A stretch of DNA of 64,000 nt from Liriodendron chinense (GCA_003013855.2 PVNU02000866.1:1-64000), one strand, 5' to 3'. Numbered from the stretch's first letter, positions 33,501 through 44,977 are shown. Notes: a model not told the origin generated them from the letters alone. Numbers and translations: made by a program.

Positions 33501-34394
33501 GTGGTGGGAGGCCAGGCGCATGTCCTTTGCCTGCGCTTTCCCACTACTTAGCCATATTTTCAGGATTCCAGCACTAAGAAAATTTCAGGGTTTCAGCTCC
33601 GACGAGAGACCTCCAAAGGACAGCTACCTTTTCTAGACATGCACTCACTGTCGCCAAGCCACTTCTAGGCTAGGATTGATCTCCTGAATGAACGGGGTGG
33701 GGTGTGGAAGTCCAGATGTTGCCAATTTTGGTACTTCCTTCCTAATTTGGAGCCTCCGGGTCGTCTTGTCGTATAGGAACGTTGTTCTTGGGAGCTCACG
33801 CATGGAAATACGCGCCGTAATGACTTCAAACTTGCTATTTAAGGGTTTTGGGGTGCTCCGGATCATTTGGTGGCTGAAACGCATGTCCAGTTTCGCTCTG
33901 AAATGGTAGTTGTAGGCTTACAGACCCTTTTTTGTCAGCTCTAGGCAGAGACGAAACGCATTTCGAGGTGCGCAGGTAAATATATGCACCGGATGACTTC
34001 AAAACTCGCAGGTTAAGGGTTTTAGGACATTTCAAATCATTTGGCAGTGAATTACATGTCCAGTTCTACTTTGAAATGGTAGCTGTAGGCTTACGAACCC
34101 TTTTTGGTCAGCTCCAAGCAGGGACGAAACGTATTTCGAGGTGCGCAGGTAAAAATATGCACCGGATGACTTCGAAACTTACAGATTAGGGGTTTTGGGA
34201 CATTCTGGATCATTTGACGGTAAAGCGTATGTCCAATTCCGCTCTGAAATACTGTTTACGAATTTTAGTCGCTACCAAGCGATTAGGGTTGTGCTGGCGT
34301 TTTCAGGGCTTTTCCTATCTAAAAAATGATTCAAATCGTTGTCAATGGACTACGGGATGTTGCTTTATAATGGGTGCAAATTTGAGCCCCAACA
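30580..34394 (-). repeat. L1 5' LTR (minus orientation)
   Basis: 3815 bp, collinear with 19069-22831 over its whole length with scattered substitutions and small indels. TATA box at 33298-33305 (minus). Followed by TSD CTTTC 34395-34399. Confidence 0.93.
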
Positions 34395-34399
34395 CTTTC

Positions 34400-34678
34400 A
34401 AAAGCCAAAAATATCTAGTATTTCAATTCTAGAAAATTCTCAAAAACTAAAAAACATTTATTTTCATGCATTCAATAATGTGCCAAGTTCGTCTAAAGAG
34501 TCACATGAGTTTGAAGTTGAATCATATGATTTTGACATCGAACTAGACTTTGAGCTCATGGGTCTGGACGAAGCTTGGGATGAGGAAGATGATGACTCGG
34601 CTCCCGAACTAGAGGATCTCCTTAAAAAAGTTCGAATCTAAAGCCAATGTTGTAGCCGATGATTTTGAGGTAGTAAAC
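34400..34678 (+). pseudogene. pol: H acidic pre-RT linker
   Basis: Reads ...LDEAWDEEDDDSAPELEDLLKK, the acidic segment that precedes RT in Ogre-type pol. Frame shifts after KKV at about 34635. No enzymatic role is known. Confidence 0.7.
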
Positions 34679-35560
34679 TTGGGGACACTTGAGATCCCTA
34701 GGGAAGTGCGCATTGGAAAATCGTTGCCACCAGAGATGAAGCAGAGTATGGTAGAGTTCCTAGCTCCAAGATTGTCCAACTTCGTGTTCTCATATGAAGA
34801 CATGCCGAGGCTCGATGAAGAGCTCGTTGTACACCATCTTCCAACCAAGCCAGATATGAAGCCAGTGAAGTAGAAACTTTGAAGAATGAAGCCAGAATGG
34901 GCTCTGAAAATTCACGACGAGGTCATCAAGCAGTACAATGTGGGATTCTTGGTAGTCTCCAACTACCTTGAATGGCTCGCCAACATCATACCAATACCTA
35001 AGAAGGATGGCAAGGTTCGAATGTGCATCGATTTTCGAGATCTCAACAAAGCCAGTCCTAAAGATGACTTCCTTTTGCCACATATCGACACTCTGGTCGA
35101 CAACACTGCAGGGTACAAGATCTTCTCGTTCATGGATGGGTTCTCAGGATAAAATTAGATCAAGATGGCCGTCGAAGATCGCGAGAACACATCGTTTATC
35201 ACTCCCTGGGGAACCTTCTGTCACAAGGTAATGTCGTTCGGTCTGAAGAACACGGGAACAACATATCAGTGAGCAATGACAGCATTATTCCACGTTATGA
35301 TGAACAAAGAGCTTGAAGTATATATGGACGATATGATCATCAAATCTCGCACAATTGAAAGGCACTTTGAAGATCTGAAGAAGTTATTCAACAGATTAGA
35401 AAAGTACAAACTCCGTCTCAACACTAAGAAATGTGTCTTCAGTGCAACGGGAGGCAAACTCCTTGGCTTTATCGTGAGTGAAGATGGCATTAGGGTCAAC
35501 GAAACTATAACCAGAGCAATCATCGAGATGCCCCCTCCTTGAACAGAGAAAGAAATCCGT
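34679..35560 (+). pseudogene. pol: H reverse transcriptase, broken by stops
   Basis: One frame carries GNLGT-like linker, YEDMPRLDEELVVHHLP, MCIDFRDLNKASPKDDF, SFMDGFSG, then MSFGLKNTGTTYQ, VYMDDMIIKS (catalytic box intact) and LLGFIVSEDGIRVN. Stops at 34871 (TAG), 34880 (TGA), 35150 (TAA), 35156 (TAG), 35270 (TGA) and 35540 (TGA) interrupt it without changing frame. Most are explained by CGA to TGA or CAG/CAA to TAG/TAA. Confidence 0.9.
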
Positions 35561-36195
35561 GGTTTCCTTGGCAGAATTCAATACATCAGTCGCTTCATTG
35601 CACAACTCACACCTATCTGTGAACCCATATTCAAGCTCCTTCGGAAGAACGTTCCAAAAGAATGGAATGATGATTGCCAAGTTGCCTTCGACCATATCAA
35701 GTGATATCTCATGAATCCCCCAGTTCTAGTGCCGCCCACTCCCGGACGACCACTATTGTTATACATCTCGGTAACAGCAGAAGCCATCGGCTGTGTTCTC
35801 GGCCAGCACGACTAGACCAGTAAAAAGGAACAAGCAATATACTATTTGAGCCGAAAGTTCACCTACTACGAGATCAAGTATTCCCCGATCGAGAAGACTT
35901 AGCCTCGCCCTAGTCTGGGCAACTCAGTGACTCCGTCAATACATGATTGCGTTCCCTATTCTCCTCCTCACTCACATGGATCCACTCAAATACCTGTTCG
36001 AGAAACCAGCACTCATTGGAAGGATAGCTAAATGATAGCTACTCCTGTCTGAATTCAACATCACCTATGTCACTCAAAAGGCAATCAAGGGGCAGTACCT
36101 CGCCGATCATCTTGCCTCTCACTCTCTCCTGGATTATCAACCGCTCAAGACATTCTTCCCTGATGAAGATCTCCTGCTTATCGAAGGTGAAGAAA
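35561..36195 (+). pseudogene. pol: H first RNase H domain and connection, broken
   Basis: FLGRIQYISRFIAQLTPICEP is the RT thumb/connection. LLLYISVTAEAIGCVLGQHD is the decayed first RNase H, with the first Asp replaced by Ser, as is usual in Tat. AIYYLSRKFTYYE follows. Stops at 35702 and 35813 and a 1-nt shift near 35900 break the frame. Confidence 0.85.
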
Positions 36196-36794
36196 AGAAG
36201 AAGAAAGATGAGTGGACGTTATTCTTCAACGACGCAGCAAATTCTAAAGGGAGTGGTATCGGAGCAATCTTCTACTCTCCAGATGATGTCCCTATTCCTA
36301 TCTCAAGGCGCATAGCATTCGAGTGCACCAACAACATGGCAGAGTATGAAGCATGCATCGCTGGTCTAAGGGAAGCCATAATCTTGGGCGTCAAAAAGCT
36401 ACGAGTATTTGGAGACTCACAGCTTATCATCAATCAGACCAATGGCGAATGAAAAACCAAGAACGAGAAGTTGATACCATATCATGTGTACCTTGAAAAT
36501 CTGATCGAAGAATTCAAAGAAATCACCTTCTCATACATGCCTAGGGCCAAGAATCAGTTTGTAGATGCTCTCACTACACTCGCATCAATGCTCGAGATCC
36601 CGAAAGGAGCTTCAGAATGGGAGCTCACAATCGAAACTCAAGAAGAACCTGCTTTCTACCTTCAAATAGAAGAAGCCGAAGCCGTCCCTAACAAACCCTG
36701 GTATGCTGACATCAAACAATATCTCGAAACCCAGGAGTATGCAGAGGCAACAACACCAACAGATTGCCGAACCATCCAGTGTTTGGCCGGCTAG
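36196..36794 (+). pseudogene. pol: H second (archaeal-type) RNase H
   Basis: LFFNDAANSKGSGIGAIF (catalytic Asp), NNMAEYEACIAGL (Glu), VFGDSQLIINQ (Asp) and YMPRAKNQFVDALTTLAS (C-terminal Asp) give a complete D-E-D-D set. This extra RNase H is the hallmark of Tat elements. A TGA (GE*KTK, near 36450) replaces tryptophan. Confidence 0.88.
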
Positions 36795-37199
36795 TTCACC
36801 ATCAGTGGCGAAGTTCTTTACAAGCGATCCTATAATCACGTCCTCCTTCGATGCGTCGATGAAATAGAAGTTGCAAAGATCATGAAATAAATACACAAAG
36901 GAATCTATGGCCCACACATGAACGGGCACATGATGGCAAAGAAGATTCTACGACTCGGCTACTATTGGCTCACCATGGAGACAGATTGCTGCCAGCACGT
37001 CAGAAAATGCTTCAAGTGTTAGGAGTATGCGAATCAAATTCATGCCCCTCATCAGAACTATACAACATAACGACTCCCTGGCCCTTCTCCATGTGGGAAC
37101 TCGACATCATTGGGAAGATCAGTCCCAAAGCATCAAACGTTCATGAGTATATACTTGTGGCAGTCGACTACTTCACCAAGTGGGTAGAAGCAGCCTCCT
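36795..37199 (+). pseudogene. pol: H integrase, N-terminal part
   Basis: The zinc-binding region HMNGHMMAKKIL...CCQHVRKCFKC gives H-H-C-C, followed by FSMWELDIIGKISPKASN with the first catalytic Asp and VDYFTKWVEAAS. It is interrupted at VEAAS by T2. Reading resumes at 57749 in the same codon phase once one TSD copy is removed. Confidence 0.88.
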
Positions 37200-37962
37200 T
37201 GTTATAGTCAAAATAGCGATAATCATATATTCTCGCAATGTCCTGATTCTGCGATCAGATTCATTCGACTCACGAGCTCATCTAGTCACGTCTCGCATAT
37301 TAGGTAAATATGGCACATAGATACTGAGTCTTCGAGCCCTTATGGTCAATAGTCAAATATTGAAAGGCGGAAAATATTCTTCTCGACCTGCGAGCAGTCC
37401 TTCTCGTAGTCGTTAAAAGGCATCACATCTTAATATGCGAGCAGTTTGTCTCGCGAGCAGATCCCGACGTGTGAACAGCTCTGACTACTGATGATTAGCG
37501 ATGACATCCCTTAGTCTATAGTACCAGCAGCCCGTATAGGCCGATTTTGGGCTTATCTTCGTTTACGGTTCCATATCTCAAGGGATTGTTATCAAGGAAC
37601 GTAGTTGACCAGATGGCTAATTGGATTAGATTATTCCTTTATCTGAGGATAAGCAGGATAATGCCTTATCGCATAAAATCAGTAGATGATCTTGGTGTCT
37701 TAGGTAACAGAGTGGGACATTCGGATCTATATAAACAGATGGTTTCATCAATAAGAAGGTACACAATACTCAGTCTCTAGCCCCTATCATCTATTTTTGT
37801 TCTTCCTCCAACCCTGCCTTATCTAAATTAAGCATCGGAGGGCCAACGGCTGGACGCCGGCCACCCATAGTTTCACTTTGTCCCTTTTCAGGTCCGCGGA
37901 GGGAATCTCTTGGAAGGAAAGCGAATATCTGAAGGATCCTGTTACAAAATCTGACGTAAATA
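37200..37962 (+). repeat. T2 5' LTR
   Basis: 763 bp, starts TGTTATAG. Its last two bases are TA where the 3' LTR has CA. TATATAAA at 37728-37735. It carries repeated GCGAGCAG / CTCGC words. Confidence 0.93.
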
Positions 37963-37982
37963 GATTGACGCCATCTGTGGGA
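37963..37982 (+). promoter_or_regulatory. T2 primer-binding site
   Basis: GATTGACGCCATCTGTGGGA directly after the LTR matches the TTGGCGCCATCTGTGGGA type seen in plant gypsy elements, with one transition. I am not certain which tRNA it pairs with. Confidence 0.7.
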
Positions 37983-38036
37983 ACGAATTGATCATTAAAA
38001 TCTGTCGCTCTCATCACTGATCAAAATCCTTCCACT

Positions 38037-39562
38037 ATACCTCCTAAAAAGACAGTTCAGCCTTCCACTTCAAGGCAGGCACCTCCTCCACCTGATGACA
38101 CGGAACCAATGCTTATCCCTCCAACTACTTCGACAGGTATCCCTCAAGGAAATCCTAACGTGCCATCATAAAATCCATTGTTTGAGGTTTCCGGCAATCA
38201 AGAAGATGCCATGCGTTTCCTCGAAAACACACTCCTAACCCTTAACGCTGGATTTCAAGCCCTGTCGAATCGGCTTGATTAGCATTTCCTGGGGCCTCAG
38301 AGACTACCTTCCGAAGGGCTACTGGCACAACCCATACCGGTGGTTTCCAGACACTCTATGGATGAACCACAGGTCCAACCAAACCATCCTCCATCAAACC
38401 AAATGCCACTCAGCAACCAACCTCCTGTGCTATCCCCGCATTCCATTCATTCTAGTGCTTCTCACCAACACCAACCTCAGGGGTCCACTGTCGAAACGTC
38501 AGCTTATACTTTACCATGGGAGGGAGACCTAAAAAGAATCCATGATCGTTTTGCTGACATGGAGCAAAGATATCAGGCAAATCGACCTTCTGTCGTAGTG
38601 GCGTCGATGCATCGATCCGAGTCTCCGTTCACCTGCGAGGTGATGGAAGCACCTTTACTTAGGAAGTATCGTATGCCAGTCATCACTCCATATACTGGTA
38701 TTGGCGATCCTGTCGAACACCTGGAAACATATAGATCTCTTATGGAGCTGGAAGGACATAGGTCAGAAATTATGTGTAGGGCTTTTTCCCTAACCTTAAA
38801 GGAGACAGCTCGTACGTGGTTCCGGGGGCTGATGCCTCGATCTATCAGTTCTTTTTCACAGTTATCGGAGCTGTTCCTCTCCCAATTTATGGGAAGCATC
38901 CGCACCAAAAAGCCGGCATCCCACTTAATGGATTTGAAACAGCAGCATGGGGAAACAATAAAGGAATTTACAGTACGATTCACTACTGAAGCCGTCCAAA
39001 CTGGAGGTTATACCGAAGAAAAAGGTCTCACCCCCTCATATCCGGAATTACGAGCAAAAAATTCATATTCGCTTTAGACAAAAACCCTCCTAAAACTATG
39101 ACAGAATTCCAAGCTAAAGCTCAGAAGTACATTAATGCAGAAGAAGTTGCTCTAGCACGTCATGGCATAGAGGGCAAGAAGCGCAAGACGGAGGAAACAT
39201 CTCCTACGGATAAGAAATATCAGCGTGACCGGCGAGACCGCTCTCCCAAGAAAGTCTACTCCGGTAAGTACCATAATTACACTCCCCTCAATCGACCTCC
39301 GAAAAAAGTACTAATGGAGATCAAGAATAGGCCATATGTGAAATGGCCCACAAAGATCAAATCTGATCCCGAAAAAAGAGATAAGAGCAAGTTTTGTTAT
39401 TTCCATAAAGATCATGGGCACAACACTCAAGATTGTATATCTTTGCGTGACCACATCGAAGCTTTTATTCGAAAAGGTCATCTTCAAGATTATGTTATCC
39501 AACAAGGTCGCTCACCAAAAAGGGGGGAAGCCCCGCCACATCAGAAGAAATCACCTCATTAA
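38037..39562 (+). pseudogene. gag: T2 gag, broken
   Basis: The frame begins with ATA-CCT-CCT-AAA-AAG at 38037, probably ATG originally. The capsid domain runs from MPVITPYTGIGDPVEHLETY to QLSELFLSQFMGS and LMDLKQQHGETIKEF (38670-38980), the gag capsid core of Tat. A shift near 39060 leads to 39098-39562 with zinc knuckle CYFHKDHGHNTQDC (C-X2-H-X4-H-X4-C). Stops at 38169, 38280 (TAG, probably CAG) and 39560 (TAA). Confidence 0.88.
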
Positions 39563-40216
39563 CATACTTCACAAGAAGACGCTGAGCCTACCGGGGAGAT
39601 ACGGACCATCGCTGGAGGACCGGCTTGCAGGGGAGATTCTCGAGCTTCAAGAAAAGCGTATACCCGAAAGGCATCCAAGAAGCCCCAACATATCTACTGG
39701 CTGGAACGAACTCCCGATACATTAAAGTCCAGCCATCCTTTGATCTCCTTCTCCCTCGAAGATGCAAAGGGAATTCACTTCCCTCACGAAGACTCCATCG
39801 TAGTCACGCTAAAGGTATCAAATTATCTGACTCATCGTATTATGGTGGATACAGCAAGCTCTGTTGATATTCTCTACCTGGAGGCTTTCAACAAAATGAC
39901 ACTCGCCAGAAGTCTGCTCAAGCCAGTCTCAACTCCTCTTGTCGGTTTTGGGGGCGAAGTGGTGACACCAGAAGGAAGCATCGACCTTCCAGTCACCTTT
40001 GGTGATAATCTAGCAAAAACGACTACCTTTGTGAATTTCCTCGTGGTGGATCAAAGGTCAGCGTATAACGCCATTTTAGGGCGGCCATCCCTTAATAAGG
40101 TTGGGGCGGCGTTACATCCTTTATATTTATGCATGAAATTTCCTACCCCGAATGGCGTTGGAGTTGCGCGAGGGAATAAAAAAGAAGCCCAAACATGTTA
40201 TGAGATAGCTGTATAA
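39563..40216 (+). pseudogene. pol: T2 protease
   Basis: Same frame as the gag end, separated only by the TAA at 39560. HPLISFSLEDAKGIHFPHEDSIVV leads to the active site IMVDTASSVDILYL. The family usually has DGGSSAD or DTGSS, so the second residue is altered to Ala. YNAILGRPSLNKVGA is the C-terminal ILGRP block. It ends at TAA 40214-40216. Confidence 0.85.
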
Positions 40217-40246
40217 GATCGAAAGAAAGCACGGGCGACTTCAGTT

Positions 40247-41086
40247 ATGATGGTGGCACAAGATTCATCAAGTCCTCCGACGGCCGCATCATTGGATCCG
40301 AGGGAGAATGCTCTCCAATTAGGAGCTTCCGGGGAAGAAACAGTGGCAATCCCCTTAATTGAAGGAGATTCGTCAAAAGTCGTATATATTGGATCTTCTT
40401 TGACCGAAGTTTTTCAAAAAAATCTGATTAGTTTTCTCACCGAATACCGAGACGTGTTTGCTTGGTCTCATAAAGATATGCCTGGCATCGATCCCAGTAT
40501 CATAGCACATCGCTTGAATGTTGACCCAAAATATAAACCTGTTCATCAGCGTCGACGTGCCTTCACTGCGGAAAGGCAAATGGTAATCAAGGCCGAGGTT
40601 GAAAAGTTGCTTACAGTCAACTTTATAAAGGAAGTCGAATACCCAGATTGGGTCGCGAATGTGGTTCTCGTTCGAAAATCCAATGGCAAATGGAGGATGT
40701 GCGTTGACTATTCTGATTTAAACAAAGCGTGTCCAAAAGACAGCTTCCCGACACCACGAATCGATCAACTGGTTGATTCGACGGCAGGGCATGCCCTGCT
40801 AAGTTTCATGGACGCCTATTCTGGTTACAATCAGATTATGATGTACCCACCTGATAGCCAGCACAGCGCCTTCATCACTGATCGAGGTCTGTATTGCTAC
40901 CAAGTGATGCCTTTTGGACTCAAAAATGCAGGGGCCACCTATCAGCGTCTCGTCAATAAAATATTCATGGCACAAATCGACAGGAATATGGAGGTTTATA
41001 TTGACGATATGCTCGTGAAAAGCATCATAGGAAAAGACCACCTTGCTGATCTTCGAGAAGCCTTTGACTTAATGAGGAAGTATTAG
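40247..41086 (+). pseudogene. pol: T2 reverse transcriptase
   Basis: A 280-residue open frame: FAWSHKDMPGIDPSI, MCVDYSDLNKACPKDSFP, LLSFMDAYSGYNQI, MPFGLKNAGATYQ and catalytic VYIDDMLVKS, all intact. It stops at TAG 41084-41086 (RKY-stop-MKLNPEKC, probably CAG). The thumb continues in frame for about 20 residues before a shift near 41145. Confidence 0.9.
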
Positions 41087-41106
41087 ATGAAATTAAATCC
41101 AGAGAA

Positions 41107-41867
41107 ATGTGCGTTCGGAGTATCGGCCGAAAATTTTTTGGGGTTTATGTTGGTCAGCGAGGAATCGAGGCGAATCCCGAAAAGATAAAAGCATTGATTG
41201 AAATGAACTCTCCAGCCACTCTCAAAGACGTCCAATGCCTAGCTGGTCGCATTGCATCGTTAAATAGGTTCATCTCGCGGGCCTCTGACAAGTGCTTACC
41301 CTTCTTCAAACTCCTCCGAACCACTGCCAAATCTAGTTGGGAGTGGACGGCGCAATGCAAAGAAGCATTCCAACAACTGAAGCAATACATGAGCGTACCC
41401 CCCATATTATCAAAGCCCGTGGCGCACGAGCAACTTCTTCTTTATTTGTTTGTGTCTTCTACGGCCGTTAATGCCGCTCTAATAAGAGAGGATTTCGGGG
41501 TACAAAGGCCCGTTTATTATATTAGTCGAGCAATGGTGGATGCCGAAACCTGGTACTCTGATATGGAGAAGTTGGCCCTTGCTTTAGTCACGGCAGCCCG
41601 AAAATTGCGACCATACTTCCAGGCCCATGCTATATTAGTACCAATAAATCATCCGTTACGGCAAGTTCTTCAAAAACCCAACGTTTCAGGGCGATTAACT
41701 AAATGGGCGATTGAAATCAGTGAGCACGATATTTCCTTCTGTCCCAGGACCGCGATCAAGGGACAAGCTGTGGCCCATTTAGTTAATCGCCCTGAAACGT
41801 CGAATTCACATACTCCTCTCCCGATGATAATTCCGCGACCACCTACCAACCATCCTGGTCACTCTTT
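41107..41867 (+). pseudogene. pol: T2 RT connection and first RNase H domain
   Basis: GIEANPEKIKALIEMNSP and CLAGRIASLNRFISR belong to the connection. LLLYLFVSSTAVNAALIRE corresponds to RNase H motif 1 with Asp replaced by Ser; PVYYISRAM and HPLRQVLQKP follow. This domain is catalytically degenerate in Tat elements generally. A shift near 41860 separates it from the second RNase H. Confidence 0.88.
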
Positions 41868-42404
41868 GTGGACGGGTCCTCTCGAGTCACTGGCAGTGGA
41901 GCGGGCCTGATTCTAGTCGCTCCAGATGGGTCGCATTTCCAGTACGCCTTACTGTTCGATTCTTGCATCTCAAATAATGAGGCAGAATATGAGGCTCTGA
42001 TTGTCGGCCTCGAACTGGCCAACGTCCTTTCCATTCAGAATCTACTTATTCACAGTGACTCGCAGCTCATAGTTAATCAGGTACTCGGCGAATTCGAAGC
42101 AAAAGAAGAAAGAATGGCATTATACAAATCTCGAGTACTCATCTTGCTCGCAAAACTGAAGAATTATGAAATAACTCACATCCCTCGCGAGAAGAATAAA
42201 CTCGTAGATTCTTTAGCAAAGCTGGCGTCCGCACCAGAATCTGAGTTATCCCGTTCAATTCCTGTCGAGCACCTCCAGACATTGAGTATCAACCAAATAA
42301 CTCCTGAGCAAGCAACCGAGGTCCATCCCTCTCCATGTTGGATGGATCCCATCACCATCTATCTCAGAGAAGGAACTCTTCTAGACGACAAGAAATCCGC
42401 ATGA
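41850..42404 (+). pseudogene. pol: T2 second (archaeal-type) RNase H
   Basis: SLFVDGSSRVTGSGAGLI (Asp), NNEAEYEALIVGLELA (Glu), IHSDSQLIVNQVLGEF (Asp) and IPREKNKLVDSLAKLAS (Asp) form an intact catalytic set. It presumably provides the working RNase H activity. Ends at TGA 42402-42404. Confidence 0.9.
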
Positions 42405-43332
42405 CAAATCCGATATCGAGCTGCCAGGTACACTTTACAGAATGGGATCTTATTACGTAAGAGTTTTTCTTTGCCTTATTTAAGGTGTCTTCACCCAGAA
42501 GAAGCACATCGTGTTCTAGATGAAATACACCAGGGGGCATGTGGTAACCACCCAAGGGGACGATCCCTAGCATATAAGGCGATGAGGCAAGGGTACTATT
42601 GGCCCACTATGAAGGCAGATGCAATTGAATTCTCTAAAAAATGTGATAAATGTGAGTGATATTCTCCCATACCTCATACACAGTCTGAGAAAATGACACC
42701 AATTGATAGCCCTTGGCCCTTCGCTCAATGGGGGGTCGATATCATCGGGCCCCTGTCTACCGGGAAAGGACAAAATAGGTTCGCAATCGTGGCAGTCGAT
42801 TATTTCACCAAATGGGCTGAGGCAGAACCATTAGTCAAAATCACTGAGAAACAAACTACTAAGTTCATATGAAAAATATCATATGCCGTTATGGACTCCC
42901 CCACACTATAATTACCGACAACGAAACGCAATTTGACAACACCGCTTTTGATGAATTTTGTGAAAAGTGGAAGATACGTAACATTCGCACCTCTCCATAT
43001 CATCCTCAGGCAAATGGGCAAGTTAAGGCCGTGAATAAAATCATTAAGCATCATTTAAAGACCGAGCTTGGTGAGTGTAAAGGTATATGGCCAGAACTCC
43101 TGTCGGAAGTCTTATGGGCATATAGAACCACAACTCGTACATCAACAGGTGAAACTCCTTTCTCCCTAGCATTTGGTATCGACGCAGTAGTACCAGTTGA
43201 AATTCAAGTGCCCTCGTGTCGAGTCGAGCAGTATGACCCTACACATAATCAAGAAAGTCTTTGACTTCATCTCGATCTCTTGGAAGAACGGAGAAATGCC
43301 TCCCAGATGCGAGCAACCGCGTATCAACAGCG
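42405..43332 (+). pseudogene. pol: T2 integrase, N-terminal and core, broken
   Basis: H-H-C-C: HQGACGNHPRGRSLA...CDKCE. First Asp in FAQWGVDIIGP, second in IITDNETQFDN. The catalytic Glu of the usual GQ(V/A)EA motif is Lys (AAG at 43025-43027, GQVKAVNK). Stop at 42657 and a 1-nt shift near 42865. A2 is inserted at 43338. Reading resumes at 53726 in the same phase. Confidence 0.9.
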
Positions 43333-43337
43333 TATTG

Positions 43338-44953
43338 TGTTGAGCTCTTAATTATGCATATTCTAACCCCAATTCATCACTCATTGTGCAAGGTTTGTAT
43401 GGTTTGTAAGCTAATTCAATGCATGTTTTGTGACTACAGGATTGAGGGTGGACTCTACTCAATTGAAGATATAATGAGCTCATTTGGAACTATTCTAATA
43501 AAGAAAGAAAGAACTAAAGAAGAAAAAGAAAACAGAAGAAAGAAAGGAAAAATACAAGAAGAAAAGAGGGCTGACCGGTAGCGACCGGTCGGCCAAGGAA
43601 GCCAGACCGGTCAGTGACCGGTCAGCCATGCAGATTAGGCTCCTACTGAAGACGTCCGACCGGTCTTGACCGGTCGGACATATGTGCTGGAACTTCATTG
43701 AAAAGGACCGACCGGTCATTGCTGCTGTAATGTGGATGAAAACATCCGACCGGTCTTGACCGGTCGGATAGGCTTGCTGGACTGATGTTCTACGAGGCCC
43801 TGACCGGTCTTGACCGGTCGGGCATACCTGCTGGAGTATTTTCACTTGAGGCCGACCGGTCTTGACCGGTCGGCCATGCGTACTGAGTTAGAACTTTCTA
43901 ATTTCTTCCCGAAATTCTCTGCGCTGCGTAAGTGTTACGCACTTTCTCGATTCTTCCGAAGTTGGGGAGCCTCTAAACTATAAAAAGCCACCTAGGGATT
44001 GTTCCTAGGGTATCCGAGAAGGGCTCAAGCGAGGTTGGAGGCTGTGGAAGTGGAGATTGGAGTTTTACAACTCCTTTTGGTTTGCTTTGCTGTTTTCATG
44101 TTTTTAAGAGTTGTTTCATGTTTCCTTGGATCATGAGCAGCTAAACCTCTTAGCTAGGGCTAAGAGGTGAAGCTTGTAGTGTATCCAAGATGTTTTAATT
44201 CGTAGTTAAGTGGTTTTCAGTTTGGAATTCATGATTATGAACTAAGGTTTGAAGTTTATACAAGTTTTTAAGTAATTTCTTTAAGTCTTGTGATGACTCA
44301 TGGATGTTTGGATGAATTACTTATCTTCTTAATTTGTTTGCAACGGTCTAGACCTGTATGATCCGAGGAATTGGAGTGCGCTCTAGTACCAAGCTCTTCA
44401 TAAAGGGGCTTCATGCCAAAGTTCTAGTTTTGGTTGATTATCTGGAATATGTATGGACTGTGCATATAATTTGAATCCAGTTCAAATCATGATCTAGCCT
44501 TGTCTTGTGAGAAGACTTGAGGATGGTTATGATTGGGAATTGGACATATAGAAAAGGTGAATGACCTATGCAATGAGCATGCTCAGATCAGCCTAGAGTT
44601 GAGTGAACTTTATGCACAGAACTTACATGTTACAGACTTCTGGTTTAACAGTTCTATCATCCGACTAGATATACCTGACTGGTGACTCTAGTTGAGAGAA
44701 TGGGAAACCACAGCGGATTGAACATCGAGGATTGCTACAAGTGGATCCTCGAACCCCTAGTGCCTTCTTATAATTGTTTACATTCAATTTAGCTTAAACT
44801 GTTAATCACACACATTCTATTCAAACTTTGATTGTTAGCTTCAATAGAAGCTTGTGGATGAGTTTGTGACATCCTACATAAGTCCCTGTGGATCGACCTC
44901 GGTATTACCGAGTTTATTACTACATCGCAACCCTACACTTGGGGAAGCGAATA
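43338..44953 (+). repeat. A2 5' LTR
   Basis: 1616 bp, TGTTGAGCTC...AAGCGAATA (3' LTR has ACA). TATAAAAA at 43979-43986. The palindrome array lies at 43569-43875 in U3. Confidence 0.96.
43569..43875. repeat. Array of GACCGGTC palindromes with covarying outer stems (A2 U3)
   Basis: Units at 43569-43594, 43654-43679, 43744-43769, 43797-43823 and 43850-43875. Arms share CCGACCGGTC with a TT centre in four of five. The outermost dinucleotide of the left arm is GT, AT, GC or GG, and that of the right arm is its reverse complement AC, AT, GC or CC, giving 26-bp inverted repeats. The unit at 43797 has an extra T that the 3' LTR copy (52565-52590) lacks. Confidence 0.92.
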
Positions 44954-44959
44954 AGTTTT

Positions 44960-44977
44960 TGGCGCCGCTGCCGAGGA
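44960..44977 (+). promoter_or_regulatory. A2 primer-binding site (tRNA-Asp type)
   Basis: TGGCGCCGCTGCCGAGGA, two transitions from the 18-nt Athila PBS. Confidence 0.85.

Larger units (their letters stand above)
19069..34394 (-). mobile_element. L1: large gag-pol-less LTR element carrying an antisense PMD gene
   Basis: 15.3 kb with 3.8-kb LTRs at 19069-22831 and 30580-34394. TSD CTTTC at 19064-19068 and 34395-34399. The PBS (30576-30558, minus) and PPT (22842-22832, minus) show transcription on the minus strand. The PBS is the TGGCGACTCTGCTGGGGA type known from Ogre (tRNA-Arg). Neither strand encodes gag, protease, RT, RNase H or integrase in the 7.75-kb interior. The main coding content is a PMD gene on plus. 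It is a non-autonomous, LARD-like derivative that must have used proteins of another element. Confidence 0.92.
34395..37199 (+). mobile_element. H, middle piece: RT to integrase N-terminus
   Basis: Continues H after L1, from the acidic pre-RT linker through RT, two RNase H domains and the start of integrase. It stops at TSD CTCCT (37195-37199), where T2 is inserted. The dual RNase H layout assigns it to the Tat group. Confidence 0.9.
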
